This document shows positions 17,272 to 25,903 of a stretch of 64,000 nucleotides of DNA, in pieces (position 1 is the stretch's first letter; every line of letters starts with the position of its first letter). This DNA comes from CAWFKW01 sp963816535 (lineage in GTDB: Bacteria; Bacteroidota; Ignavibacteria; Tepidaquicellales; OLB5): assembly GCA_963816535.1 (NCBI GenBank), contig CAWFKW010000001.1:248001-312000 (forward strand), written 5' to 3'. A program made the translations under genes and the position numbers. The notes under the pieces were generated by a model. The model had not been told where the DNA came from. It was given only the letters and a program-made list of their open reading frames with translations, and did not search any database.

Positions 17272-18510
17272 TCATTTCAGTAAAACTAATTTCTTTGTAT
17301 CTAAAATAGCGTTATCTATAATAAGAGAGTAGTAATAAATCCCTGACGAAAGATTTGAGCCGTCAAAATCAACTGAATAACTTCCCGGCTGCATTTGCTG
17401 ATTAACAAGAGTGGCGACTTCTTTCCCTAAGACATTATAAACCTTCAATTGTAGGGGTCGCATATATGCGACCCCTACAGAACCTGGGATACTAAACTTA
17501 ATAACCGTGCTTGGATTAAACGGATTCGGATAATTCTGATAGAGCTGAAATTCATTTGCAACTTCAGCTCTATTCCCATTCATAAAAGTTAATCCGGCAT
17601 TAGTTGTTTTAACGACAACATTATCGCCTATAGCATAGCCAACACTGTCATTTACAAAATCTATTGACCAGAGTTCCGAAGTTGTGGGGCTTGCCTGAAC
17701 CAGCCAGTTAGCGCCGCCGTTTGTAGTTGTGATAATTTTACCGGATTGTCCGACTGCAAAAGCAGTAGTATTATTTAGCGCGAAGCACCACCTGAGGTAT
17801 CTGTTATCGCCGCTGGACTGGCTTTGCCACGTGGCGCCGCCGTTTGTGGTGTTAATTATTGTTTCGCCGCCGATATAGCCAGCGACAGCCCAGCCAGTGT
17901 TCGCATCAGCAAACTTAACGAAATATAACGGCGTGCCGACGCTTGTCGATTCGGTTAGCCATGTTGTTCCGCCATCTGTTGTTTTAATAATTTTAGGCGA
18001 ACTTGGGCCGCCAACGCTCCATCCTGTATATGCGTTAATGAAATAAACTGAAAAGAGTTTGTTAGCCGTGCCGCTTGACTGAGCCAACCAGTTAACTCCG
18101 CCGTTGGTTGTCTTGAAGATCCTTTCGGTCGAATAATCGCCTCCAACAACCCAGCCTGTATCCGGGTTAATAAAGAATACATCGTTAAGCCTATCAGTAA
18201 CGCCGGATGTCTGCTGTGTGAAGGAACCTCCGGTTGTAGTTCTGCCAATATAGCCCGGGTAGCCAACCACCCAGCCGGTTAGATCATTAATGAAAAATAT
18301 TCCCGTTAAGTTGCCGCCGGAGAGCGTTGTCCAGGTTACGCCGCCGTTTGTTGTTTTCTTTGTGATGCCGTTAGCAGTCGAGTAACCCGTGTTCTCGCTC
18401 GGGAACGATACTGCTTCATTGCCGGAAGTAGAAACAACGGACCATTGAGCGAAACAATGAGCAATGAATAATGAATAATGAATAATAAAAATACGAATTA
18501 CTTTTTTCAT
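17272..18510 (-). CDS. T9SS-exported YCF48-type beta-propeller protein
   Basis: This 412-residue secreted protein has a signal peptide ending near FAQ (residue 21). A propeller of about seven YCF48/BNR repeats follows, each of the form FINxDTGWVVGG...IxKTTNGGVNW. The last 90 residues are a T9SS sorting domain (FQLYQNYPNPFNPSTVIKF...). Two oddities are visible. The signal peptide core (FIIHYSLFIAHCF) is encoded by 7-bp tandem repeats. The linker in the sorting domain (GSVGVAYMRPLQLK) is encoded by a perfect 28-bp palindrome at 17451-17478. YCF48 homology reflects propeller shape only and does not imply photosynthesis. The gene lies alone between ftsX and the RAYT gene. Its molecular role is unknown; surface binding or adhesion is plausible. 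Confidence 0.88.
   Translation of the reverse strand: MKKVIRIFIIHYSLFIAHCFAQWSVVSTSGNEAVSFPSENTGYSTANGITKKTTNGGVTWTTLSGGNLTGIFFINDLTGWVVGYPGYIGRTTTGGSFTQQTSGVTDRLNDVFFINPDTGWVVGGDYSTERIFKTTNGGVNWLAQSSGTANKLFSVYFINAYTGWSVGGPSSPKIIKTTDGGTTWLTESTSVGTPLYFVKFADANTGWAVAGYIGGETIINTTNGGATWQSQSSGDNRYLRWCFALNNTTAFAVGQSGKIITTTNGGANWLVQASPTTSELWSIDFVNDSVGYAIGDNVVVKTTNAGLTFMNGNRAEVANEFQLYQNYPNPFNPSTVIKFSIPGSVGVAYMRPLQLKVYNVLGKEVATLVNQQMQPGSYSVDFDGSNLSSGIYYYSLIIDNAILDTKKLVLLK
17451..17478. repeat. Perfect 28-bp palindrome inside the T9SS sorting-domain coding sequence
   Basis: GTAGGGGTCGCATA (17451-17464) is followed at once by its exact reverse complement. It is read in frame as part of the SVGVAYMRP linker. 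A second copy with one mismatch occupies the same protein position at 33407-33434. Confidence 0.95.
18456..18490. repeat. 7-bp tandem repeat in a signal-peptide coding region
   Basis: Three exact AATGAAT units (18463-18483) are flanked by degenerate units AATGAGC and AATAAAA. The array covers roughly codons 7-18 of the T9SS gene read on the minus strand. Gain or loss of one unit would shift the reading frame. Confidence 0.85.
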
Positions 18511-18543
18511 TTCAAGATTGTCCGAAAGCTGTTTAGATTCAGA

Positions 18544-19005
18544 TTAATCAATCCAATCAAACAAATAATGGTCATCATAATTAATGCTATATTTCTTCAA
18601 AAATCCGATGTATTCTTCTTTAAATGTTGTCTTTTTATGATGTTGTTTCTGACGCATAATATATGAAATTACTTTATCAATTTGCGAATGACTGTATGAA
18701 AAAGCGCCAAAACCTTCCTGCCAACTGAATTTGTTCTTACAAAATGAATTGTCTTTTACAAATTCATTTGATGACTTCTTAACTTCTCTAACTAAATCGG
18801 AAAGACAACAGTTTGGCTGCATTCCAATAAAAAAATGAATATGATTTGGAATGCCGTTTATTGCAAGCATTTTTTGGCTTTTCATCTGAACAATTCCGGT
18901 AACATATTTATAAAGACGCTCTTCCCATTCCGGCTTAATAAAGCTCTCTCTACTTTTGACTGCAAATACAACTTGAACATAGATCTGAGAAAATGTATTT
19001 GACAT
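18544..19005 (-). CDS. REP-associated tyrosine transposase (RAYT, IS200-like Y1 family)
   Basis: This 153-residue HUH-type single-strand transposase has the HUH-equivalent motif PNHIHFF (His55, His57), the GAFSYSHSQ segment and the catalytic-helix motif VISYIMRQKQHH, in which Tyr115 is the likely nucleophile. Residues follow the whole family consensus, so it looks intact. RAYTs move or maintain REP palindromes rather than flanking terminal repeats, and an array of such palindromes starts 7 bp upstream of this gene. I chose the ATG at 19005; the frame extends two codons to a TTG. Host benefit and present-day activity are unknown. Confidence 0.93.
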   Translation of the reverse strand: MSNTFSQIYVQVVFAVKSRESFIKPEWEERLYKYVTGIVQMKSQKMLAINGIPNHIHFFIGMQPNCCLSDLVREVKKSSNEFVKDNSFCKNKFSWQEGFGAFSYSHSQIDKVISYIMRQKQHHKKTTFKEEYIGFLKKYSINYDDHYLFDWID

Positions 19006-19011
19006 AATCAA

Positions 19012-19390
19012 TGTTGTTTGTTCGACTCCTACGGAGTCGTTAAAATCTTTGCTTGAAAATTCTACAAACGTTCGACTCCTACGGAGTCGTGGAATTTATG
19101 TATTTTAATAGCTACAAACGTTCGACGCCTATGGCGTCGTTACAAATCTCTTAGGTTTTCTACAAACGTTCGATGCTTGGGGCATAGTTAAAAATCTGTA
19201 CTCGAAATTCCGATTTCAGGCAATTTACAAATGTTAGATGGCGCCGCAGTTAAAAAATTAGAAATTAGAATTTTTTTATAAACATATGCTCTGTAAATCT
19301 TTTTATTATTTTTTAGAATCCCGTTAGGGATTCAACGTTTGTAGAATTTGATATTTTAACAAGACGATTCCGTAGGAATCGAACGTTAAT
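19012..19390. repeat. REP palindrome array linked to the RAYT gene
   Basis: Forward units share CTACAAACGTT followed by a hairpin: CGACTCC-TAC-GGAGTCG at 19023-19039 and 19073-19089, CGACGCC-TAT-GGCGTCG at 19123-19139, and degraded units near 19160 and 19224. Two inverted units follow: GAATCCC/GGGATTC (19316-19333, then AACGTTTGTAG) and CGATTCC/GGAATCG (19365-19381, then AACGTT). Stem bases differ between units but pairing is kept. Unit spacing is about 50 bp. No gene lies in this stretch. Confidence 0.92.
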
Positions 19391-19399
19391 CCGTAATTC

Positions 19400-21187
19400 T
19401 TAATTCTTAATTTCCTGATTTTTCAGATCGCCCCATCCTAAGTATTTCACATGTTTCAAAATTACCCACCCGGCGGCTAAACCGAGAACAATATAAATTA
19501 TCCCGATCAAATAACTTCCTAATATAATCTTGCCGATTCCAAAGAGGAACATGTAAACCAATATTATTCCGCACATCCAGTCAATAAACAATATCAGATA
19601 ACCTGAATCAGGCTTCACCTCGGGATGCTTGACGGCATATGATTTCCAGCCGATTCCTCCCGGATGAACGCGTTTGTAAAACGAGGAAAGCTTAGCTTCT
19701 TCCACGGGTTTTGTAACTAACATTGTAATAAGCCATGCGACGGTAGTTACAGGGACAATTACAAACAGCGTTTGCGGGAAAGCGATATCGAATTTTCCGA
19801 AATACAATACGCCGTAAACAACAAACGGGGTTACAGTAGCTACAATTTCAGAAATTGCATTAATTCTCCACCAGAACCAGCGGAGGATAAGGATAAGGCC
19901 GAGCCCTGCGCCGCATTCTATAATAAAAGCCCAGACCCCGGAAATTGTCGACATGAACATTGTAACAATAACCGATAATATCATAAATACGATAGTAATT
20001 ATTCTGGAAGCCAATACATAGGATTTTTCTGTTTTTCCCGGACGCACAAAGCGTTTGTAGAAATCATTAATGAAATATGAAGCGCCCCAATTAAGGTGAG
20101 TTGCAATAGTTGACATATAAGCGGCAAAGAAAGCGGCGAGTAAAAGTCCTTTCAAGCCGGCGGGAAGGAAATCGTTCATGGCTTTAACAAAGCCAAGGCC
20201 TTTATCGGCCATCGAAAGCTGTGGGTATAAAACAATTGAGCTTAATCCGACAAGTATCCATGGCCACGGGCGAATACAATAGTGGGCTATTTGAAAGAAT
20301 AACGTTGCAAGTAGTGAGTTTTTCTCGTCTTTGGCGGACATCATTCTCTGCGCAATATAACCGCCGCCACCTGGTTCTGCGCCTGGATACCAGCTAGCCC
20401 ACCATTGAATACCTATAAAAGCCAAAAAAGTTGATATAGTCATCATTAAAATCCCCGCGGCGCCTGTAGAAGTTCCCGATTCACTGCCGATCTTCGGGGT
20501 GAATTTCAGGGACCACTCGGGTAACTTAGCCTGAAGGCCGGATATGCCGCCTATCTGCGGCGAATTTACTACTATAACAGCCAGAATAATGCAGCCCCCC
20601 ATGGCAAGAATAAACTGAAAAGCGTCTGTAACTGCAACCCCCCATAGGCCTGAGATAGCAGAATAGATCGCAGTGATCAGCATAGCGGCGGCAAGGAAAT
20701 ATATTACGTTACTTTGGTTCACATATTCGGGGAACATGCCGAGCATTATCTTACCCATTGCAAGATTCACCCAGCCCATGATTATGCAATTCATAAATAT
20801 ACCAAGGTAGAGGGCTTTGAATCCGCGCAGGAAGCGTGCTGATTTCCCGGAATATCTAAGCTCGACAAATTCAACGTCGGTTAATATGCCTGCCCGCCTC
20901 CATAGTTTTGCAAAGAAAAAAACGGTGAGCATCCCTCCGATTAGCATATTCCACCACAGCCAATTGCCCGCAATGCCGTTTTTCCCGACGAGCTCCGTAA
21001 CTGCAAGCGGAGTATCGGCTGCAAAAGTTGTTGCTACCATCGAGAGTCCCGCCAGCCACCAGGGGAGTTTTCTGCCGGAAAGGAAAAAATCTTCGGTATT
21101 ACCGCTGGCCCTTTTGTAGAAATACAAGCCAATGGCGAGGCTGAAAACAAAATATAATGCAACAATTACCCAATCAATAATTTGCAT
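19400..21187 (-). CDS. Sodium:solute symporter family (SSS) transporter
   Basis: A 595-residue inner-membrane protein with about 13-15 hydrophobic spans. It carries the SSS fold features: a unit near the N-terminus with EDFFLSGRKLPWWLAGLSMVATTFAADTPL, and later GGGGYIAQRMMSAKDEKNSL and AAFFAAYMSTIATHLNWGASYF, the conserved sodium-site region. Substrate is not predictable; sugars, myo-inositol or carboxylates are typical of the family. I chose the ATG at 21187, which is preceded by a good GGAG site. The frame extends further only from a TTG at 21226. The REP array lies directly downstream. Nothing next to it suggests a catabolic operon. Confidence 0.9.
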   Translation of the reverse strand: MQIIDWVIVALYFVFSLAIGLYFYKRASGNTEDFFLSGRKLPWWLAGLSMVATTFAADTPLAVTELVGKNGIAGNWLWWNMLIGGMLTVFFFAKLWRRAGILTDVEFVELRYSGKSARFLRGFKALYLGIFMNCIIMGWVNLAMGKIMLGMFPEYVNQSNVIYFLAAAMLITAIYSAISGLWGVAVTDAFQFILAMGGCIILAVIVVNSPQIGGISGLQAKLPEWSLKFTPKIGSESGTSTGAAGILMMTISTFLAFIGIQWWASWYPGAEPGGGGYIAQRMMSAKDEKNSLLATLFFQIAHYCIRPWPWILVGLSSIVLYPQLSMADKGLGFVKAMNDFLPAGLKGLLLAAFFAAYMSTIATHLNWGASYFINDFYKRFVRPGKTEKSYVLASRIITIVFMILSVIVTMFMSTISGVWAFIIECGAGLGLILILRWFWWRINAISEIVATVTPFVVYGVLYFGKFDIAFPQTLFVIVPVTTVAWLITMLVTKPVEEAKLSSFYKRVHPGGIGWKSYAVKHPEVKPDSGYLILFIDWMCGIILVYMFLFGIGKIILGSYLIGIIYIVLGLAAGWVILKHVKYLGWGDLKNQEIKN

Positions 21188-21347
21188 AGTTTGCTCCGGA
21201 GTTTCAAAAATTGTCAAATTTAACAAAAATAATGCAATTGTTAACCAATATCAATTTTTAAAAAAATATGAAATCATGATATATATCATTTGAAAAACTA
21301 ATCTAATGTGTTATTTTTACATAACCTTTTGTTGAATAAGGAGGTTT

Positions 21348-21443
21348 ATGAAATCCCAAAAATCTATCCGCATCCGCTCGGTTTCTCGTCTAAGAAAATC
21401 TATAGGTATTTTTCAAAGCAGTATCATAATTTCAAGAAAGTGA
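21348..21443 (+). CDS. Possible 31-residue basic leader peptide upstream of the propeller array
   Basis: An ATG preceded by an excellent AAGGAGG site opens a short frame (MKSQKSIRIRSVSRLRKSI...) that ends 17 nt before the ATG of the first propeller gene. The peptide is strongly basic and serine-rich and has no recognised family. The strength of its ribosome site contrasts with the weaker GGA of the gene below. It could be a translated leader that couples or limits expression of the array, or an unused chance frame. It overlaps in another frame a non-ATG extension of the downstream gene, which I rejected. Comparison of related genomes would decide. Confidence 0.35.
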   Translation: MKSQKSIRIRSVSRLRKSIGIFQSSIIISRK

Positions 21444-21460
21444 CTTTTAAAGGATTTGCT

Positions 21461-23620
21461 ATGAAAACTTTTTTTATAATTATTATTGGATTAATTGTAC
21501 CTGTAATAAGTTATTCGCAATGGGTTCCAACTTCTCAAGGTATTGCCCAGCCTGTAAGAATGAATGCAATTACAGTTGAAGGCGAAAATATTTTTGCGGG
21601 AACTGGTTTGGGGGTTTATCGAAGTACAGATAACGCAGCAACTTGGACAGCAATTAATAGTGGTATAACCAATACATCTTCTGTTTTTGCGTTAGGGGTT
21701 CACGGCACGAATGTTTTTGCTGGCTCTCATAATCATGGCATATTTATTACGACCAATAATGGATTAAACTGGAGCGCGAGAAATAATGGACTTCCCGCGC
21801 AGTACGTTTCCTCTTTAGGTGCAGAAGGAGACAATATATTTGCTGGAATTTATCAATATGGCATCTATGCGAGTGCAAATGACGGTATTGATTGGACTAG
21901 CGTAAATAATGGCCTACCTAATTATGTTACCATTAATTCTTTCGCAACAAATGGAACGGTCATTTTCGCAGGGTCTGATAATACTGGAGTATTCTTAAGT
22001 ACAAATAATGGTTTAAGTTGGACAGCGGTAAATAATGGTCTTCCCAATCCTTGCATAATAAATTCTTTGGTTATTAACGGGATTAATACATTTGCCGGAA
22101 CTAGTAATTTTGGGATATATTTTAGTACAAATAATGGATCTAATTGGATTCCTTGTAATAACGGGATTACAAATTCAGGGCCAATTTTTTCATTAGCCGC
22201 TTTAGGGAATAATATTTTTGCGGGCACTGAAGATGGAATATTTTTAAGCACGAATAATGGCGCAAGTTGGACCAATGTTAATAACGGACTTCCGCTCTTT
22301 TGTCAGATTAATTCTTTGGGGGTTTCGGGGAATAACATTGTAGCAGCTACTGTTGATGCAGGACTTTATTTCAGTTCAAACAATGGTACTAATTGGAATT
22401 CCAGAAATGATGGTATAACAGGTTCGCAAGCAATCGTATATTCTTTTTGCGCTAATAGCAACAATATTCTTACAGGCATTTATCATGGAGGAACATATTT
22501 AACAACAGATAACGGCAGTATTTGGTACACAGATAGTAACGGTGGGCTTTCGTCTTATTCCATCCGAAGTATAGTATCCCATGGTTCGAACTTTTTTGCC
22601 GCTATTAGCGATGGACCGGGACATGGGGTATTTCTGAGTACTGATAGCGGTTTAACTTGGCAATCTGTAAGCAACGGACTTCCTGTGGGGAATTATGATA
22701 TTTATTCATTAGCCGTAAGTGGGAACAATATTTTTGCCGGTACAAATGGATTTGGATTGTATTATAGCACAAATGAAGGCGCAAACTGGAACTCTGCCAA
22801 TAACGGGATCCCAAATGTGTCCACGATTTACTCTTTGGGTGTTAATGGGAATAACTTATTTGCAGGAACAAACGGCGTTGGTCTGTTCTTAAGCACAAAT
22901 AACGGAGTTAATTGGGTCTCTGTAAACAATGGAATCCCTGTTGCTACGACGATTGTTTCATTTGGATTTTCCGGTCCAAATGTTTTCGCAGGGACATTTG
23001 GAAATGGAGTTTATTTGAGTACAAATTATGGATTAAACTGGGCGCCTGCTAATAATGGAATTTCAAACACAACCAGTGCATATTCTTTCGCAGTCAATGG
23101 AAATTATGTCTTTTTAGCAACAGCTTATGATGGAGTGTTTTTAAGTTCGAACATTGGCGCAAACTGGGTTGCCATTAATGACGCATTTCCTGATATGACT
23201 ATAGTATATTCATTACTTATTAATGACGACATAATTTATGCTGGAACAAGTAACTATGGTGTTTGGCGAAGAAATTTGTCAGAAATAATTGGAATTAGTC
23301 AATTATCAGGTACATTACCTAAAGAATATTCTCTTTCTCAAAACTTTCCCAATCCGTTCAATCCGGTTACAAAAATTAAATTCGAAATAACCGCAAACTC
23401 AAGACGTCAGACATCAAACCCCGCCGAGTCGGGGCGCAGCGTGAGACTAATAATTTATGACGTTCTTGGCAGAGAAGTTGCAACGCTGGTTAACCAGCAA
23501 ATGCAGCCGGGGAGTTATTCCGTTGATTGGAACGGGACAAATTTTCCGAGCGGAATTTATTTCTATAAGCTAACAGCAGGGGATTTTATTCAATCTAAGA
23601 AAATGGTTTTAATAAAATAA
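21461..23620 (+). CDS. T9SS-exported repeat propeller protein, array member 1
   Basis: This 719-residue protein has a signal peptide (MKTFFIIIIGLIVPVISYSQ) and about 13 repeats of roughly 45 residues built on GNNIFAGTxxxGVFLSTNNGxNW followed by NNGLP. The ending is a T9SS sorting domain (YSLSQNFPNPFNPVT). The repeats are more regular than in the following genes, suggesting internal duplication. The sorting-domain linker contains SRRQTSNPAESGRS, encoded around a CCCCG/CGGGG hairpin. I chose the ATG at 21461, which begins a canonical signal peptide; the open frame extends 51 codons further upstream without one. It is the first gene of a tight cluster: the next start lies 8 nt downstream. Its last 160 bp are nearly identical to the end of the next gene. 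Confidence 0.87.
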   Translation: MKTFFIIIIGLIVPVISYSQWVPTSQGIAQPVRMNAITVEGENIFAGTGLGVYRSTDNAATWTAINSGITNTSSVFALGVHGTNVFAGSHNHGIFITTNNGLNWSARNNGLPAQYVSSLGAEGDNIFAGIYQYGIYASANDGIDWTSVNNGLPNYVTINSFATNGTVIFAGSDNTGVFLSTNNGLSWTAVNNGLPNPCIINSLVINGINTFAGTSNFGIYFSTNNGSNWIPCNNGITNSGPIFSLAALGNNIFAGTEDGIFLSTNNGASWTNVNNGLPLFCQINSLGVSGNNIVAATVDAGLYFSSNNGTNWNSRNDGITGSQAIVYSFCANSNNILTGIYHGGTYLTTDNGSIWYTDSNGGLSSYSIRSIVSHGSNFFAAISDGPGHGVFLSTDSGLTWQSVSNGLPVGNYDIYSLAVSGNNIFAGTNGFGLYYSTNEGANWNSANNGIPNVSTIYSLGVNGNNLFAGTNGVGLFLSTNNGVNWVSVNNGIPVATTIVSFGFSGPNVFAGTFGNGVYLSTNYGLNWAPANNGISNTTSAYSFAVNGNYVFLATAYDGVFLSSNIGANWVAINDAFPDMTIVYSLLINDDIIYAGTSNYGVWRRNLSEIIGISQLSGTLPKEYSLSQNFPNPFNPVTKIKFEITANSRRQTSNPAESGRSVRLIIYDVLGREVATLVNQQMQPGSYSVDWNGTNFPSGIYFYKLTAGDFIQSKKMVLIK
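23419..23434. repeat. Hairpin insertion in the T9SS linker of array member 1
   Basis: CCCCG (23419-23423) pairs with CGGGG (23430-23434) around a 6-nt loop, in frame within the NPAESGRS linker, at the same domain position as the palindromes at 17451, 29934, 32114 and 33407. Confidence 0.75.
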
Positions 23621-23747
23621 TATATCATATGAAAACTATTACTGTAATCCTATTAATGCTTTTAGCGCAGATTAGTTTTTCCCAAAATTCAGACTGGGTT
23701 TACAGGAATCCTAATCCGCAAAATGATTTTTACGGGATAAAATTCTT
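23462..23747 (+). repeat. 286-bp direct repeat across a gene junction, copy 1
   Basis: It spans the end of array member 1, the 8-nt gap and the first 40 codons of member 2. It matches 25618-25903 with three mismatches, and the last 220 bp are identical. This is the trace of a recent tandem duplication or gene conversion. Confidence 0.95.
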
Positions 23748-25776
23748 TAACCAGAGTACCGGTTATGTCATTGGCTCGGGAGGCACGATACTTAAAAACA
23801 CAACTGGATCAAATAATTGGACTACGATAAATGGGAATACGGTAAATGATTTGTACGGGATGTATTTCTTTGATGTGAATCACGGATATATAGTTGGCGC
23901 AGGCGGTTTGATAATGAATTCTACCGACGGAGGCGCTACGTGGACTCATATTGTGGCTGATAATCGTTATGCTCTCAGAAGCATAACTTTTGTGAACCAA
24001 AACACAGGTTTCTTAGTTGGAGACCAGGGAGAGTTATATAGAACTACTATTGGCATGTATGGCTGGATAAAGAACGCTGTAACTACAAAAAATCTGCGCT
24101 GCGTTTTTGCGCTTGATTCTCTCAGGATATTTGCGTGCGGCGACAGCGGAACGTTTTTAAGATCGACCGACGGAGGCAGCAACTGGACAACGCAGATTCT
24201 CGGGAACGCAACTAATACATGTATCTGCTTTTCCAATTCTCTGACAGGATACATGTCAACATCATCTCCATCAATAACTACAAGCTGCCTTAGATCAACT
24301 GACAGTGGTCTGACTTGGCTTCCCATTTCATTTTTCAGAATTGGCGATACCTGGGGGTGCGTTAAATTTAAGAACCAGGATACCGGTTTTTTTGCGGGCA
24401 AAAACAATTTGATTATGCATACAAGGGATGGAGGAATGAACTGGTATGAACAAGGGGTTCCTCAAAATACTTTTCTGAATGATATATGCTTAGTCGATAC
24501 CCTGGCGTTTGTTTGCGGGAACAACGGAATGCTATATGAAACATCAGTTTCAGGATTTACCAGGTGCTTGGGCGGTTCGAAGGAAAACTTTTTATCTATA
24601 TTAATGTTGGACGCGAATACGGGAATCATGACTTCAAATTATAATTATATGAGAACTACCAATGGCGGTGAAAATTGGAACATGTCATTCTATGGCTGGT
24701 ATTCCTGGGAAGAGGGTTGTGCCGATATTCAAACGGCTATTTGTTCGTTTACACCTTTAAGCGTTTACAGAGTGACTGAAGATGTAAACTGTCATGCTTG
24801 GTATAGCAATTATTATTTGCAAAATTCAACTGATGGCGGCGTTACCTGGAATGGGAACAGAGCATTTTATCAAACTAATATTGGAATTGGCGGAGTTTGT
24901 GAATCGGAAGGGGTTACTTATATTACCGCCGCTTTGCCTAATAGCACAATTCTGAAGAACAGCGGCTCTGGTTGGAATTCACTTTATACAGGGACTTATT
25001 TGGGTTCACTTTCTTTTGCAAATCAAAACACAGGCGTTGTATGCTCAAATAGTCCTCCCGTAGGGATTTTAAGAACAACTAACGGCGGTATGAATTGGGT
25101 CATGCAGCCAACAGGGCTTACAAGAGGAATAAGGGATAGTAAAATGTTGCCTTCCGGGAGAGGATATGCCTGTGGTGATTCGTCTTTCTTTGAAAGAACA
25201 ACAGATTTTGGGGCAACATGGACCGCATTAAGCCAGAACTTTGTAGCTTACATGAATCAGATCCAGTTTGTAAGTGACAATACAGGGTGGGCAATTTGTC
25301 AGCTAGCATCGCCCCCATATGATACCAGGTTGTATTACACTCCCAACGGCGGCACAAATTTTATGCAATTGCAGTCTCTGGAGAATTTCAAACCAAATTC
25401 AGTATCTTTTATAGACGCGTATATCGGCTATGTTTGCGGCGACTCGGGGGTAGTCCTTAAAACGACAAACGGCGGACTGACTTTTACGAATACAACAGCA
25501 TCAAATCTTCCGGAGAAGTTTTCATTAAGTCAAAATTATCCAAATCCGTTTAATCCGAATACAGTTATCAAGTTTCAAGTTGCAAGCAGCAAGTTTGTGA
25601 AGCTAATAATATATGATGTTCTTGGCAGAGAAGTTGCAACGCTGGTTAACCAGCAGATGCAGCCGGGGAGTTATTCAGTTGAGTGGAACGGGACAAATTT
25701 TCCGAGCGGAATTTATTTCTATAAGCTAACAGCAGGGGATTTTATTCAATCTAAGAAAATGGTTTTAATAAAATAA
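23629..25776 (+). CDS. T9SS-exported YCF48-type propeller protein, array member 2
   Basis: This 715-residue secreted protein has a signal peptide (MKTITVILLMLLAQISFSQ) and an N-terminal block (NSDWVYRNPNPQNDFYGIKFF) shared almost exactly with members 3 and 4. YCF48/BNR-like repeats follow, with TxGYxxGxxGTILKNT and STDGGxTW turns, and a T9SS sorting domain starts FSLSQNYPNPFNPNT. Several unique cysteine-containing loops occur in the middle, where it diverges most from its paralogues. The sorting-domain linker is the short VASSKF type without a palindrome. Gene spacing (8 nt on each side) indicates a polycistronic message. The function is unknown; outer-surface or extracellular binding is a reasonable inference from the export signal and propeller fold. 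Confidence 0.87.
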   Translation: MKTITVILLMLLAQISFSQNSDWVYRNPNPQNDFYGIKFFNQSTGYVIGSGGTILKNTTGSNNWTTINGNTVNDLYGMYFFDVNHGYIVGAGGLIMNSTDGGATWTHIVADNRYALRSITFVNQNTGFLVGDQGELYRTTIGMYGWIKNAVTTKNLRCVFALDSLRIFACGDSGTFLRSTDGGSNWTTQILGNATNTCICFSNSLTGYMSTSSPSITTSCLRSTDSGLTWLPISFFRIGDTWGCVKFKNQDTGFFAGKNNLIMHTRDGGMNWYEQGVPQNTFLNDICLVDTLAFVCGNNGMLYETSVSGFTRCLGGSKENFLSILMLDANTGIMTSNYNYMRTTNGGENWNMSFYGWYSWEEGCADIQTAICSFTPLSVYRVTEDVNCHAWYSNYYLQNSTDGGVTWNGNRAFYQTNIGIGGVCESEGVTYITAALPNSTILKNSGSGWNSLYTGTYLGSLSFANQNTGVVCSNSPPVGILRTTNGGMNWVMQPTGLTRGIRDSKMLPSGRGYACGDSSFFERTTDFGATWTALSQNFVAYMNQIQFVSDNTGWAICQLASPPYDTRLYYTPNGGTNFMQLQSLENFKPNSVSFIDAYIGYVCGDSGVVLKTTNGGLTFTNTTASNLPEKFSLSQNYPNPFNPNTVIKFQVASSKFVKLIIYDVLGREVATLVNQQMQPGSYSVEWNGTNFPSGIYFYKLTAGDFIQSKKMVLIK

Positions 25777-25903
25777 TATATCATATGAAAACTATTACTG
25801 TAATCCTATTAATGCTTTTAGCGCAGATTAGTTTTTCCCAAAATTCAGACTGGGTTTACAGGAATCCTAATCCGCAAAATGATTTTTACGGGATAAAATT
25901 CTT
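25618..25903 (+). repeat. 286-bp direct repeat across a gene junction, copy 2
   Basis: The same repeat as at 23462-23747, here joining the end of member 2 to the start of member 3. The two copies are 2156 bp apart, one gene length, so homologous recombination between them would delete or duplicate one whole gene in frame. Confidence 0.95.

Noticed and set aside
19012..19190. CRISPR-like regular repeats (units about 50 bp apart)
   Set aside because: Repeat units differ in sequence, form hairpins, appear in both orientations, lack cas genes, and sit beside a RAYT transposase. They are REP units.
21308..21460. N-terminal extension of the first array gene
   Set aside because: The extra 51 residues are basic and lack a signal peptide, whereas the ATG at 21461 begins a canonical one.
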